Positions 29,800-39,631 of a stretch of DNA of 64,000 bases are shown in pieces; the first letter of the stretch is position 1; each line of letters opens with the position of its first letter. The notes under the pieces were generated by a model that ran no database searches, was not told the origin of the DNA, and was given only the letters and a program-made list of their open reading frames with translations. Where the stretch lies: positions 1 to 64,000 of the forward strand of contig JACJOC010000093.1 of assembly GCA_014695345.1 (NCBI GenBank), given 5' to 3'. The position numbers were made by a program, and so were the translations under genes. This DNA comes from Cyanobacteria bacterium FACHB-471. Its GTDB lineage: Bacteria; Cyanobacteriota; Cyanobacteriia; Elainellales; Elainellaceae.

Positions 29800-31413
29800 A
29801 TGATGCGATTGTTTGACTCAGACCTGGACGTGCAGATGCCCATGCTCAGCCAGCTTGACCCCAACCTTGAGGGAGGTCGGTATGGCACTGATACGCAGGT
29901 CGATAAAAAGCCGACTGATTGGAAGCCGAACGACACCACCAGTAACGGTCATAAAAACGGAAATGGCAGCACCCACGGCAACGGCAAGACGAATAGTCAC
30001 AGTGGCGGTGACAACGGCAGCAACGGCAATACAGTTGCTCTAGATCCGAAGAAGCCAGATGGTTCGGACTCCTCAAACTCTAGAAAACAGTCTGAGCGTG
30101 AGATAGAGGAGCCAGTTCATGGTTTTTTGCCCGTTCTCAAGAACCGTAACTTCTTAGCGCTCTGGAGCGGTCAGGTTTTCTCGCAACTGGCAGACAAAGT
30201 TTATCTAGTGCTGATGATTGCGCTGATTGAGAGTCGGTTTCAGTCGGAGGGGCAAACCATTAGCGGCTGGGTGTCCTCGATCATGATTGCGTTTACCATT
30301 CCAGCCGTCCTGTTTGGGTCAGTGGCGGGTGTATATGTCGATCGGTGGTCAAAAAAGACTGTCCTCGTCGCAACCAACCTGCTGCGCGGGGGACTCGTTT
30401 TGGTTTTGCCGCCGCTGCTATGGATTTCGCAGGGTTGGTCGCCGTTTGCTGGGCTGCCAATCGGATTTTACATGCTGCTGGGAATCACGTTTTTGGTGTC
30501 TACTCTAACCCAGTTTTTTGCTCCCGCAGAGCAAGCTGTTATCCCGCTGGTTGTAGAGCGTAAGCATTTGCTATCGGCTAACTCGCTCTACACAACGACG
30601 ATGATGGCTTCGGTAATTGTTGGCTTTGCAGTGGGAGAGCCGCTGTTACACTTTGCCGATCGCCTGGTCGTATGGATCAGTGGCAACCTGGACGTGGGCA
30701 AGTCGGTCGTGGTTGGAGTCAGTTATGCGATCGCCGGTCTCCTCCTCCTATTGCTGAAAACGGGCGAGAAAGGCGATCACCTTGAGCAACAAGAGCCACC
30801 TCACGTTTGGCAAGATATCAAAGACGGATTGCGATACTTAAAGCAGCAGAGACGGGTACGGGCAGCACTGATTCAACTGGTGGTTTTATTCTCAATTTTT
30901 GCAGCATTAGCAGTCCTGGCAGTGCGACTGGCAGAGATTATGCCTGCAATCAAGTCTTCTCAGTTTGGCTTTTTGCTGGCAGCAGGTGGCATCGGCATGG
31001 GCATTGGGGCAACGGTGCTGGGCTATTTTGGGCAACGGTTTTCTCGCGCCCAGCTTGCGCTGTATGGCTCAATCGGCATGAGTGCATCACTGGCAGCCAT
31101 TCCGCTATTTTCCTGGGAACTCGTACCAACCTTGCTGATGCTAGTAGCGCTGGGAGGCTTTGCGGCAATTGTGGGCATTCCGATGCAGACCGCAATTCAG
31201 GAGGAAACTCCCGAAGAGATGCGAGGCAAGGTGTTTGGCTTACAAAATAACGCTGTGAATATTGCCCTGAGTCTGCCGCTGGCCTTGGCCGGAGTCGCTG
31301 AAACGCTGTTTGGGCTTCAGGTTGTGTTTATCGGGCTGGCAGTAGTGGCGATCGCCGGTGGCAGTCTGACCTGGTACATTTCCCGTGAAGGATCACCCAA
31401 AGCACCCCAATAA
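29800..31413 (+). CDS. MFS transporter with low-complexity N-terminal extension
   Basis: A 537-residue major facilitator. The first 105 residues are a soluble, Asn/Gly/Ser/Asp-rich extension (NGHKNGNGSTHGNGKTNSHS and similar), then FLALWSGQVFSQLADKVYLV begins the membrane part. About 12 spans follow, with the MFS-type loop VYVDRWSKKTVLVATNLLRG between spans 2 and 3. It resembles drug/siderophore-efflux MFS-3 members, but the substrate is unknown. It starts just 3 bp after the recO stop, so it is almost certainly cotranscribed with recO. Confidence 0.85.
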   Translation: MMRLFDSDLDVQMPMLSQLDPNLEGGRYGTDTQVDKKPTDWKPNDTTSNGHKNGNGSTHGNGKTNSHSGGDNGSNGNTVALDPKKPDGSDSSNSRKQSEREIEEPVHGFLPVLKNRNFLALWSGQVFSQLADKVYLVLMIALIESRFQSEGQTISGWVSSIMIAFTIPAVLFGSVAGVYVDRWSKKTVLVATNLLRGGLVLVLPPLLWISQGWSPFAGLPIGFYMLLGITFLVSTLTQFFAPAEQAVIPLVVERKHLLSANSLYTTTMMASVIVGFAVGEPLLHFADRLVVWISGNLDVGKSVVVGVSYAIAGLLLLLLKTGEKGDHLEQQEPPHVWQDIKDGLRYLKQQRRVRAALIQLVVLFSIFAALAVLAVRLAEIMPAIKSSQFGFLLAAGGIGMGIGATVLGYFGQRFSRAQLALYGSIGMSASLAAIPLFSWELVPTLLMLVALGGFAAIVGIPMQTAIQEETPEEMRGKVFGLQNNAVNIALSLPLALAGVAETLFGLQVVFIGLAVVAIAGGSLTWYISREGSPKAPQ

Positions 31414-31474
31414 GTGATTAAATCCTGATATTAGAGAAAATTTTCTTGATTAAAAATTAAAGCGATTCACTTGA

Positions 31475-32620
31475 ATGCATATTGCATGGCTTGGGAAAAA
31501 ATCACCGTTCTGTGGCAACGTCACCTACGGTCGAGAGGTCACAAACGCGCTGCTGGATCGAGGACATCAGGTTAGTTTCTTGCACTTTGCCCAAGAAGAA
31601 ATTAACGATAGTCAGTCTGAACGGCAGGAAGTTTCTATCCCATTTCTTTACAAGTCGCAGATCTACACCATTCCATCCTTCAAATCGAGCAAGGTGCTGA
31701 TCCAGTCACTGCGTCGGCTCAAGCCCGATCTGGTTCATGCCTCGCTGACTCTGTCGCCGCTAGATTTTGTCTTACCCGAAATCTGTGAAGAGCTAAATCT
31801 GCCCTTGGTCGCGACCTTCCACCCACCCTTTGATCGCAAGCGGCGCAATCTGACATCAGGCACTCAGCACTTGATGTATCAGCTCTATGCGCCCTTCCTG
31901 GCAAACTATCATCGCGTCATTGTTTTTTCTCATATCCAGCGTGATCTGTTGGTGCGACTAGGCGTGCCTGAAGCTCAAGTTGCTGTCATCCCTAACGGAG
32001 TCGATGCCGGAAAATATTCTCCTGGCTTGTCTCGCGTCAAAACAGAACTGGACGCTCAACGGCTATTTGTCTATCAGGGTAGAATTGCCGCTGAGAAAAA
32101 CGTTGAATCTCTGCTCCGTGCCTGGAAGCATTCTGAGATGGGAGCGAACAGCAAACTGGCGATCGTCGGCAACGGTCCGCTTGCCCCCTCACTGCAAGCC
32201 TTTTATGGACAGGAGCATGGAGTGATCTGGCTAGGTTTTGTCGCCGACGAACAGCGGCGGATCGAAATCTTACGTGGGTCAGATATGTTTATCCTGCCCT
32301 CATTGGTGGAGGGACTTTCCCTGTCGTTACTAGAAGCAATGGCTTGTGGGGTAGCCTGCATGGCAACCGATGCTGGGGCTGATGGAGAAGTGCTAGAAGA
32401 CGGTGCAGGCATCATCCTCAATACGCATCGCGTCTCGGCACAACTGCAAACTCTGTTTCCCATTTTTCGTGACCACGTTGAGCTAACGACACTATTGGGA
32501 CGTAAAGCTCGTCAGCGGGTGTTAGACCGTTATACACTTAGCCAAAACATTACTTTGCTCGAAGAACTCTACAGCCAGGTCTTCCAGCAACAGCGAATTT
32601 ATATGAATCGCTCAGTTTAA
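31475..32620 (+). CDS. family 4 glycosyltransferase
   Basis: A 381-residue GT-B retaining glycosyltransferase. The N-terminal half begins MHIAWLGKKSPFCGNVTYGRE; the C-terminal half contains VAVIPNGVDAGKY, FVYQGRIAAEKNVESLLRAW and the nucleotide-sugar EX7E motif in LPSLVEGLSLSLLEAMACG (Glu-x7-Glu). Likely acts on an envelope polysaccharide or glycolipid; donor and acceptor are not determinable. It lies 61 bp downstream of the MFS gene on the same strand. Confidence 0.9.
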   Translation: MHIAWLGKKSPFCGNVTYGREVTNALLDRGHQVSFLHFAQEEINDSQSERQEVSIPFLYKSQIYTIPSFKSSKVLIQSLRRLKPDLVHASLTLSPLDFVLPEICEELNLPLVATFHPPFDRKRRNLTSGTQHLMYQLYAPFLANYHRVIVFSHIQRDLLVRLGVPEAQVAVIPNGVDAGKYSPGLSRVKTELDAQRLFVYQGRIAAEKNVESLLRAWKHSEMGANSKLAIVGNGPLAPSLQAFYGQEHGVIWLGFVADEQRRIEILRGSDMFILPSLVEGLSLSLLEAMACGVACMATDAGADGEVLEDGAGIILNTHRVSAQLQTLFPIFRDHVELTTLLGRKARQRVLDRYTLSQNITLLEELYSQVFQQQRIYMNRSV

Positions 32621-33112
32621 GTTATCAAACCATAAAAATTTACACGTCTTGAGCAACGGTAATTCTCTCGCGGAGATCTATCTTGGAGAATATCCCTTGC
32701 TTTTTGATCTCTTGTTTTGGTTAAGAAAGGTTCCGGGAGTTCTACAGGCTGCCAAAGGGGTTTGAAAAGTACAGTTTGTCGTCCATCAGAGATAGGAGCA
32801 TAGGATTCGGGCAAGAACTCTTGTGCTATTTCGAGTTTTTTTGCTAAATGCTACGCCCTTATAGGGCATTTACTACTTTTCAAACATCTTTTAGGCTTAG
32901 AGGTTTCACAATTAGATCATTCCTTTTGATCTAAATAGGGTGCATCGTCCAGAGATCTGTAAAGCAATTTAGGGAAAACATACCTCTCATGAAGAGAGGA
33001 ACGTTTTTTCGCTTCAATTTCCTCTGAATTGCTCAGTTCGTTCCAGGAAGCAAAACTTGCTTCTTGGGAAAAGTCAAAGTCATTTGTCAACTGCCCAAGT
33101 GCCCCATCTACC
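32621..33112. other. 492-bp spacer with two minus-strand candidate ORFs
   Basis: No well-supported gene. Two minus-strand frames look somewhat protein-like. The first is 32617-32814, from a TTG, with PESYAPISDGRQTVLFKPLW. The second is 32917-33114, from an ATG whose bases overlap the kinase ATG in opposite orientation; it encodes 65 residues including FDFSQEASFASWNELSNSEE. Neither has a recognised family or a clear ribosome-binding site. They may be remnants or small real genes. Confidence 0.4.
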
Positions 33113-35035
33113 ATGATTTGTTGTCTCAATCCCCGTTGTCGAAAGCCCCAGAATTCTGATGAGGCAGAGGTATGCCAGAACTGTGGCACACCCCTACAAG
33201 CCCTGCTGAGAGGTCGTTATCGGGCAGTGCAGCTCATTGGCCAGGGTGGATTTGGCAGAACTTATCTAGCTGTAGATGAAGACAGGTTGAACACCCGCTG
33301 TGTGATTAAACAGTTTTCACCTCAGGTGCAGGGAACCAAATCTCTAGATAAAGCAATTCGGCTATTTAACCAGGAAGCGGTGCGGCTACACGAACTGGGA
33401 GAGCATCCTCAAATCCCTACGTTGCTGGCTTATTTTGAGCAGAACAAATATCTTTATCTGGTGCAGCAGTTTATTGAGGGGCAAAATTTATCGCAGCAGC
33501 TTCGTAGGCAAGGGGCTTTTACAGAAGCACAGATTCGAGATGTATTAAATGATTTGCTGCCCGTACTGAAGTTTGTGCATGAGCATCAGGTAATTCATCG
33601 CGACATCACGCCAGTTAATATTTTGCGTCGTCAGGTGGATAGTCGCCTGGTACTGATTGATTTTGGCGTTGCCAAACAATTGACCGCAGCGGTAGCGGTG
33701 GAGCCAGGAACTCGGATTGGTACAGAAGGCTATTCTCCGCTGGAGCAATTTCGAGGGGGTCGAGCTTATCCTGCAAGCGATCTCTACAGTTTGGGGGCGA
33801 CGTGCGTTAATTTGCTGACTCAAACCAAGCCCGACAGTTTGTATGATCCGCTGAATGGACGCTGGATTTGGCGGGACTACTTGCTGAAGAAGGGAGTGAC
33901 CGTCAGCAATAATCTGTCGCGAATTTTGGACAAGATGCTGAAAGATCTGGTGAACGAGCGCTACCAATCTGCTGAAGAGATACTGAGAGACCTGAATAGT
34001 GTCCCGTTCACCTCCATTCCACCTCTCAGTAACCCTGCAGCATTGCCTACAAATGAGGCAAGCATTAACCCAGTTTCACACCCTCCTTCTAGTTCGCCGT
34101 TGACCTCTAGTCCTTTGCCTTCAAGACCCCGCTCAGGGGGACAACCGGGAGGAAGCTGTTTGCGAGTGTTGACGGGGCATTCCTCGTGGGTAACGAGTGT
34201 GGCGTTAGGCCCAATGGCTCAAACAGTGGCAAGCGGCAGTTTGGACGATACGGTGAAGGTGTGGAATCTGCACACCGGCGAATTGCTGTTTACCCTGACA
34301 GGACATATTAAGGAAGTGAATGCGATCGCCATTAGTCCGCATGGCAAAACGCTAGTCAGCGGCAGTGATGACTACAGCATCAAGATGTGGAATTTGCAAA
34401 CCGGGGCCTTGATGCGGACGCTGACGGGGCATTCTAGGGATGTAAACGCGGTGGCGGTCACACCTGATGGTCAGCTTTTAGTTAGTGGGGGCGAAGATCG
34501 GACGATTAAGCTCTGGCAAATGGGCACCGGGACACTGCTGCGAACGCTGTTTGGGGTGGCGGGAATGATCAAGGCGATCGCCGTTAGCTCAGATGGTCAT
34601 TTGCTGGTAAGTGGTGGACTTGACCACAAAATCAAACTCTGGAGTCTGCACACGGGCGAGCAAATGGCCGCGTGGACGGGGCACGTCAACTCAATTAGTG
34701 CGATCGCCATCAGCAAGGATGGGCATCTCCTGGCCAGCGGCGGCAAAGATAAGCTGATCAAACTCTGGAATCTGCCCAGCGGGGAACTGATTCGCACGTT
34801 TGCTGACCATTCGAGAGATGTGAATGCTGTTGCCTTCAGTCCTAACGGAAAGCTGATGGTCAGCGGCAGCAGCGACACCACGATTAAGCTTTGGGATCTG
34901 GACAAGGGTAAGGTGATCGAGACCTGGACTGACCATTCTGATACCGTGAATGCGATCGCCATCAGTAAGGATGGCAAAACCCTGGTCAGCGGTGGTTCTG
35001 ACAATACGGTTAGAATTTGGAAACTGCCGGTTTAG
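33113..35035 (+). CDS. Ser/Thr protein kinase with N-terminal zinc ribbon and C-terminal WD40 propeller
   Basis: Encodes 640 residues from ATG 33113; a start at 33029 would add 28 residues of no clear kind before the conserved ICCLNPRC. Domains in order: a zinc ribbon (CLNPRC, then CQNCG), a Hanks-type kinase (glycine loop GQGGFGRTYLA, VIKQF lysine, catalytic HRDITPVNIL with the usual Lys replaced by Thr, LIDFGVAK, APE-equivalent SPLEQF) and seven WD40 repeats ending in the family GxD...W words. Seven repeats close one beta propeller, suggesting a scaffold that binds substrates. No membrane span. Its stop overlaps that of the convergent PEP-synthase-like gene by 4 bp. Confidence 0.92.
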   Translation: MICCLNPRCRKPQNSDEAEVCQNCGTPLQALLRGRYRAVQLIGQGGFGRTYLAVDEDRLNTRCVIKQFSPQVQGTKSLDKAIRLFNQEAVRLHELGEHPQIPTLLAYFEQNKYLYLVQQFIEGQNLSQQLRRQGAFTEAQIRDVLNDLLPVLKFVHEHQVIHRDITPVNILRRQVDSRLVLIDFGVAKQLTAAVAVEPGTRIGTEGYSPLEQFRGGRAYPASDLYSLGATCVNLLTQTKPDSLYDPLNGRWIWRDYLLKKGVTVSNNLSRILDKMLKDLVNERYQSAEEILRDLNSVPFTSIPPLSNPAALPTNEASINPVSHPPSSSPLTSSPLPSRPRSGGQPGGSCLRVLTGHSSWVTSVALGPMAQTVASGSLDDTVKVWNLHTGELLFTLTGHIKEVNAIAISPHGKTLVSGSDDYSIKMWNLQTGALMRTLTGHSRDVNAVAVTPDGQLLVSGGEDRTIKLWQMGTGTLLRTLFGVAGMIKAIAVSSDGHLLVSGGLDHKIKLWSLHTGEQMAAWTGHVNSISAIAISKDGHLLASGGKDKLIKLWNLPSGELIRTFADHSRDVNAVAFSPNGKLMVSGSSDTTIKLWDLDKGKVIETWTDHSDTVNAIAISKDGKTLVSGGSDNTVRIWKLPV

Positions 35036-37530
35036 GCAAGGCGATGACGGGCAGCTTCTAGTAACAAGCTTCTTTCGGCACGGGCGATCGCCTCATGAGT
35101 CTTCTCTACTGCATCGGGGCTAACAGAAATCGAGCTAATCCCCCAGCGCACCAGCACCTCAACCAATTCTGGATATTGAGACGGAGCCTGACCGCAAATT
35201 GAGCAAGGGATGCCCACCTGTCGGGCCGTCTGAATGAGTTGTTGCATAGCCCGCAGCACTGCTGGATGGCGCTGGTCAAAAGCTGGGGACATCTGAGGGT
35301 GGTCTCGGTCTACTCCTAATAGCAGTTGAGTCAAATCATTGCTGCCTATGGAAATGCCCTGTACACCAGCCTGCACATAATCTGGCAGCAGGAATAAAAC
35401 CGAGGGCACTTCAGCCATAATCCACACCTGAAAGTTTGGATTTTGTTTTAACTCCGCGTCGAGGATGCGCTTATAGCAAAAGCGAAATTCTTCTACTGTG
35501 CGGACAAAGGGCAAAATCAAATGCACATTAGCAAATCGAGATTGCTGCACCTGTCTTAATGCGGCCAACTCTAAGTCAAATAGCGTCGGATCGACTTCAT
35601 AACTGAAAGTACCGTGTAGCCCCAAGGTAGGGTTTGGCTCAGGGGTCGTTGGATGACCCATTAACGACTGAAACTCGTGCGATCGCAAATCCAGGGAACG
35701 GTAAAACACGGGTCGCGGCAAAAATGCTTGGGCAAATTGGAGGATTTGCTCTGCCAGACGATTCACCAATTCTCGTGGCCGTTCTTGCGCCCACACAATC
35801 GGGTGTTGCTGATCTAACACATCTAAAATTAACTGCTCTGACCGCAGTAGCCCAACCCCATCCACTGGCAAATCGTGGGTCTGTGACAGCAGCGCCACCC
35901 GGCTGAGGTTGACCATAAGTTGAGTGCCATTGGGTGGGTCGGACGATTTTGAGGCAGTGTAAAAATCAGGTTTTGAGGAAGTATGGGCTAAGGGTTGGGG
36001 GCTAACTGGCGGTTGAGAGGAAGGTTGAAGGATGGTTTGAGCCAGCAGGTGAGACGGGGGAAGCGGAGCGGCGTGAGGTGGAATGGCTTCCTTTTCGACT
36101 CGGTAAATTTCACCGCGATCGCCATCCAAAAAGACCATCTCCCCGGTTTGAATCAGCTTTGTCACATCCGCTGCACCAACCACCGCAGGAATGCCTAATT
36201 CACGTGCCACGATTGCGCCATGACTGGTCATGCCGCCCTGTTCAGTCACGATTCCGGCTGCTTGCTGTAGCTCAAAGATCCAGTCTGGGGTAATTTGAGA
36301 CGCAATCCAGACCGCGCCAGTAGGCGCTCTAACAGCAGCCTGAATTGAGTCAGGCACAATCCAAGCTTCGCCAAAAATTTGCCCTGAGGCGGCACCTACT
36401 CCCCTCACAACTAAAGGAGATAAACCTGAAATTTGCCAGGTCGTAGGGACAGATGGCGATAGCACAAGGGGTGAAGAAGCTGTAGACGGTCGAAAACGAA
36501 TACCTGGGATGGGTAAGGGTTGCGGGCTGGCTTGAGTCAGGTAAAGGGTCGGCGATGTGTCAGGTTGCGGGGCGACCCCTTGCGGGTATCTCTTCGAGAT
36601 TGCCCATTCTAGCCGCAGCGATGGACCCAGATCAGCAGAGAGCCTTCGGGTTAAATGGGCCAGTTGTTCAAGCTCTAATTCGGTCAGGATAGCCCGCGAT
36701 GGCTCGACTGAATCCGCTCGAAGGCAGTCCTGAGAAGGTGGTAGTTCTGCTTGTGATGAGGCGAAGGGCACTGCAATATGATAGGCAAAGGTTCTACTCC
36801 CCGTTTGCTGCGTTTGGATTGCGCCCGTTTGCCGATGGACTTGGTAACGGTCTGGAGTGACTTCCCCACGAGTTAAGGCAGCGCCTAAGCCCCAGGTTGC
36901 CCGAATTTCAAGATGACCATCGTGAGTGTGCAAATCTCCGGCAGCGATCGCTGACTCCATTGGCTGCACCAAAACAGCCAGGTTGATTTGCTGAAGCTGA
37001 ATTCCTAAACGCTGCCAGTACAGTAAGCTTTTTGCCCGAAACAGCTCTGCCCAAACGCGCTTGAGGTTTTGGGCGATCGCCTCCGGTTGATTCCAGCAAA
37101 CGTGACTGGCAAATAGCCCAGTGGTGCGATAGGTAATGCTGGAGTCTAACCTCGACTCCAGGGCAAAAGACGGACGCAGAATTACTGCTGCAGACTGCCA
37201 ACTGTTCGTGGCTGCAAACAACTGCGCTAACCAATCTGCTGCTAAAGGGGTTGACTGAATAGCCTGACGAATCTGTTGGGCGATCGCCTGCAGCTGACGG
37301 GGGTTGTCTACATCCAGATGCAGTGCCGAGTTGGGCAAATCGGCAAACAACGGTTCCAGCCAATTGATTGTTCCTAAAAATTCTCGAAATACGGAGTCTG
37401 CAACGACGACTCCAGGCATTACAGAATAGCCTTTCTGCCCCAATAGCCCCAGATAGAACGCTTTGTCCCCTACTTGATTGCGATTTGTAGGTTGAATCTG
37501 GTCAAGCCAGTAAAGATTAGCCACAGTCAT
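35032..37530 (-). CDS. PEP synthase-like protein, ATP-binding region divergent
   Basis: Encodes 832 residues with the domain order of phosphoenolpyruvate synthase/PPDK. There is an N-terminal ATP-grasp-like region; a swivelling phospho-His domain with GGMTSHGAIVAREL (His near 437); and a PEP-binding barrel with GLLRSEQLIL, GSNDLTQLLLGVDRDH and CSICGQAPSQYPELVE. The ATP-binding part is poorly conserved: the usual RSSAT-type block reads VILRPSFALESRLDSS. A long Pro/Ser-rich linker (about 475-540), partly coded by C-rich repeat DNA, joins the last two domains. It may be a specialised or inactive paralogue; calling it ppsA would overstate the evidence. Confidence 0.8.
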   Translation of the reverse strand: MTVANLYWLDQIQPTNRNQVGDKAFYLGLLGQKGYSVMPGVVVADSVFREFLGTINWLEPLFADLPNSALHLDVDNPRQLQAIAQQIRQAIQSTPLAADWLAQLFAATNSWQSAAVILRPSFALESRLDSSITYRTTGLFASHVCWNQPEAIAQNLKRVWAELFRAKSLLYWQRLGIQLQQINLAVLVQPMESAIAAGDLHTHDGHLEIRATWGLGAALTRGEVTPDRYQVHRQTGAIQTQQTGSRTFAYHIAVPFASSQAELPPSQDCLRADSVEPSRAILTELELEQLAHLTRRLSADLGPSLRLEWAISKRYPQGVAPQPDTSPTLYLTQASPQPLPIPGIRFRPSTASSPLVLSPSVPTTWQISGLSPLVVRGVGAASGQIFGEAWIVPDSIQAAVRAPTGAVWIASQITPDWIFELQQAAGIVTEQGGMTSHGAIVARELGIPAVVGAADVTKLIQTGEMVFLDGDRGEIYRVEKEAIPPHAAPLPPSHLLAQTILQPSSQPPVSPQPLAHTSSKPDFYTASKSSDPPNGTQLMVNLSRVALLSQTHDLPVDGVGLLRSEQLILDVLDQQHPIVWAQERPRELVNRLAEQILQFAQAFLPRPVFYRSLDLRSHEFQSLMGHPTTPEPNPTLGLHGTFSYEVDPTLFDLELAALRQVQQSRFANVHLILPFVRTVEEFRFCYKRILDAELKQNPNFQVWIMAEVPSVLFLLPDYVQAGVQGISIGSNDLTQLLLGVDRDHPQMSPAFDQRHPAVLRAMQQLIQTARQVGIPCSICGQAPSQYPELVEVLVRWGISSISVSPDAVEKTHEAIARAERSLLLEAARHRLA

Positions 37531-37711
37531 TTAGGCGACAAGTATCAATTTGATCTTACTGGTCTACGCACTGCCCAGGGACAACAGCGCTATTCCAACT
37601 TCATCTCAACTTATAGCGTTATTTCAACTTCACCGGTGACAGTTTGCGATCGCCCCAAACCAAGTTAAAATCAAGAGCTATTGCCTAAATTGCCTAAGAC
37701 ATTTACCCACC

Positions 37712-38230
37712 ATGAAACACACCCTCTCAGTCCTGGTCGAGGATGAAGCAGGCGTTTTAACCCGGATTGCAGGTTTATTTGCTCGTCGCGGATTTAATAT
37801 TGAAAGCTTGGCGGTGGGGCCAGCTGAGCAAGATGGCATTTCTCGGATCACGATGGTGGTGCCAGGGGATGACCACATTATTGAGCAGTTGACGAAGCAG
37901 CTTTACAAGCTAATTAATGTGCTGAAGGTGCAGGACATCTCAGAAGTGCCCTGCGTCGAGCGAGAGCTGATGTTGATTAAAGTGAATGCGACTAGCTCTA
38001 CCCGCTCTGAAATCGTAGAACTGGCGCAAATTTTTCGGGCGCGAGTGGTGGATGTGGCGGAGGATTCTTTGACGATTGAAGTGGTGGGCGATCCAGGGAA
38101 GATGGTGGCGATCATTCAGGTACTCAATCGATTTGGGATTCGGGAGATGGCGCGAACAGGAAAAATTGCACTCACGCGGGAGTCAGGGGTAAATACAGAA
38201 TACTTGAAGTCTTTGGAAGCAAAGGTTTAG
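37712..38230 (+). CDS. ilvN: acetolactate synthase small subunit
   Basis: Regulatory subunit of acetohydroxyacid synthase, giving valine feedback inhibition in branched-chain amino-acid synthesis. The 172 residues begin with the ACT domain ([35 protein letters not shown]). The second domain has ELMLIKVNA and [17 protein letters not shown]. The catalytic subunit is elsewhere, as is usual in cyanobacteria. Confidence 0.95.
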   Translation: MKHTLSVLVEDEAGVLTRIAGLFARRGFNIESLAVGPAEQDGISRITMVVPGDDHIIEQLTKQLYKLINVLKVQDISEVPCVERELMLIKVNATSSTRSEIVELAQIFRARVVDVAEDSLTIEVVGDPGKMVAIIQVLNRFGIREMARTGKIALTRESGVNTEYLKSLEAKV

Positions 38231-38278
38231 AGAGTCTTCTGGCTCAAGCAAAGACTTTTTGGGGGGTTTGGGGGCAAA

Positions 38279-38317
38279 GCCCCACTAAGGGACGAGCGCG
38301 TCCCCCAGACCCCCTCC
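38279..38317 (+). repeat. copy A of a GC-rich dispersed repeat, upstream of htrA
   Basis: A 39-bp core running from GCCCCACTAAGGGACG to GTCCCCCAGACCCCCTCC, within a wider G/C-rich tract (38261-38345). The reverse complement of 39632-39670 matches it at 34 of 39 positions. The core contains GGGAC/GTCCC arms that can form a short hairpin. The rest of the 290-bp spacer (38231-38520) is the likely htrA promoter. Confidence 0.7.
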
Positions 38318-38520
38318 GCAAGGGTCTAGGGTGGGTAGCAAAGCGCGCTTCGCATCAGTGGGTTGCACGGGAATGGGAGCGCTGTGGTGCCTGGTCTCAC
38401 GTTTTTGGTAGGGTTTTCCCTCCCTGCTAGGGCAACACGGGTAGGAGAGCGATTGCTAAATTTGGAGACACAATTTTATTGAGTGTCATCCCGCTTTAGA
38501 TCGGGACAGGAGTTTGCGGT

Positions 38521-39561
38521 ATGACAGCTTTACGACTTGTTTCGGATGGTACGCCACGTCAGGGTAGCCAGGAGCTTCAGCCTGTTTCCACTGTTTTGAA
38601 TGACGATCGCCTGCTGGATGCTTACTCTGAGACAGTAACTCAGGTGGTTGAAAAGGTAAGTCCAGCAGTAGTCAACATTGATGTGCGGCAGCGGCGAAGC
38701 GATCGCCCCTATCGCAATCGAGAAATGCAGGGAAATGGCTCTGGCTTTGTGTTTACCCCAGACGGTTACATTCTGACCAATAGTCATGTGGTTCACAACG
38801 CCAGCCATATTGAGGTCACGCTCTCAGATGGTCGTCGCTACAGTGCAGAAATGGTGGGCGAAGATCCGGACACTGACCTAGCTGTAATTCGAATTCAGGC
38901 ACCGAATTTGGTAGCAGCAAAGCTGGGCGATTCTGAATTTTTGCGGGCAGGGCAAGTCGCGATCGCCATTGGTAACCCCTATGGCTTTCAGTGCACCGTC
39001 ACCGCAGGCGTAGTCAGTGCCGTTGGGCGATCGTTCCGCTCCAACTCCGGCAGACTAATCGACAGCGTCATCCAGACTGATGCCGCTCTCAACCCCGGCA
39101 ACTCCGGCGGTCCACTGGTTTCTTCACGAGGTGAAGTGATTGGCGTAAACACCGCCGTGATCATGTCAGCTCAAGGCATCTGCTTCGCCATCCCCATTAA
39201 TACCGCAAAATTCGTCGTCGGACCACTCATCCGAGATGGCAGAGTGCGACGCAGCTACATCGGCGTTGGCGGTCAAACCATACCCCTTCCCCGTCGCCTG
39301 CAAAACTTCTACAACCTCACCGTCAAAAGCGGCATCCTAGTCATCTCCATCGAAGCAGACAGCCCCGCCCATCGTGCCGGATTACTAGAGCGAGACGTGA
39401 TCGTAGGCTTTGGCGAACAGGCGATCGCCAGCATCGACGACCTACACAAATTCCTCACCGAAGAACAAGTCAGCGTGCGATCGCCCCTCACCATCATTCG
39501 CAGCTCCGAAAAGCGAACGCTTTGGATTGAGCCAGAGGAATCGAGAGGAGCTAGGAGCTAG
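38521..39561 (+). CDS. HtrA/Deg-type trypsin-like serine protease
   Basis: A 346-residue S1C protease with one PDZ domain. The catalytic triad is His in LTNSHVVHNA, Asp in DTDLAVIRI and Ser in LNPGNSGGPLVS. The PDZ part (GVGGQTIPLPRR...DSPAHRAGLLERDVIVGFG) follows. There is no signal peptide or transmembrane anchor at the N-terminus, so it is probably cytoplasmic or needs another route. Related to HhoA/HhoB/HtrA of Synechocystis; which one is uncertain. Flanked on both sides by copies of the same GC-rich repeat in opposite orientation. Confidence 0.9.
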   Translation: MTALRLVSDGTPRQGSQELQPVSTVLNDDRLLDAYSETVTQVVEKVSPAVVNIDVRQRRSDRPYRNREMQGNGSGFVFTPDGYILTNSHVVHNASHIEVTLSDGRRYSAEMVGEDPDTDLAVIRIQAPNLVAAKLGDSEFLRAGQVAIAIGNPYGFQCTVTAGVVSAVGRSFRSNSGRLIDSVIQTDAALNPGNSGGPLVSSRGEVIGVNTAVIMSAQGICFAIPINTAKFVVGPLIRDGRVRRSYIGVGGQTIPLPRRLQNFYNLTVKSGILVISIEADSPAHRAGLLERDVIVGFGEQAIASIDDLHKFLTEEQVSVRSPLTIIRSSEKRTLWIEPEESRGARS

Positions 39562-39631
39562 GGCTACCTTGAGAGCTGATTTTGCCTCCCACAGGTGCAA
39601 AGCCTGACCTAGCGTGTTAGCCAACCCTTTT

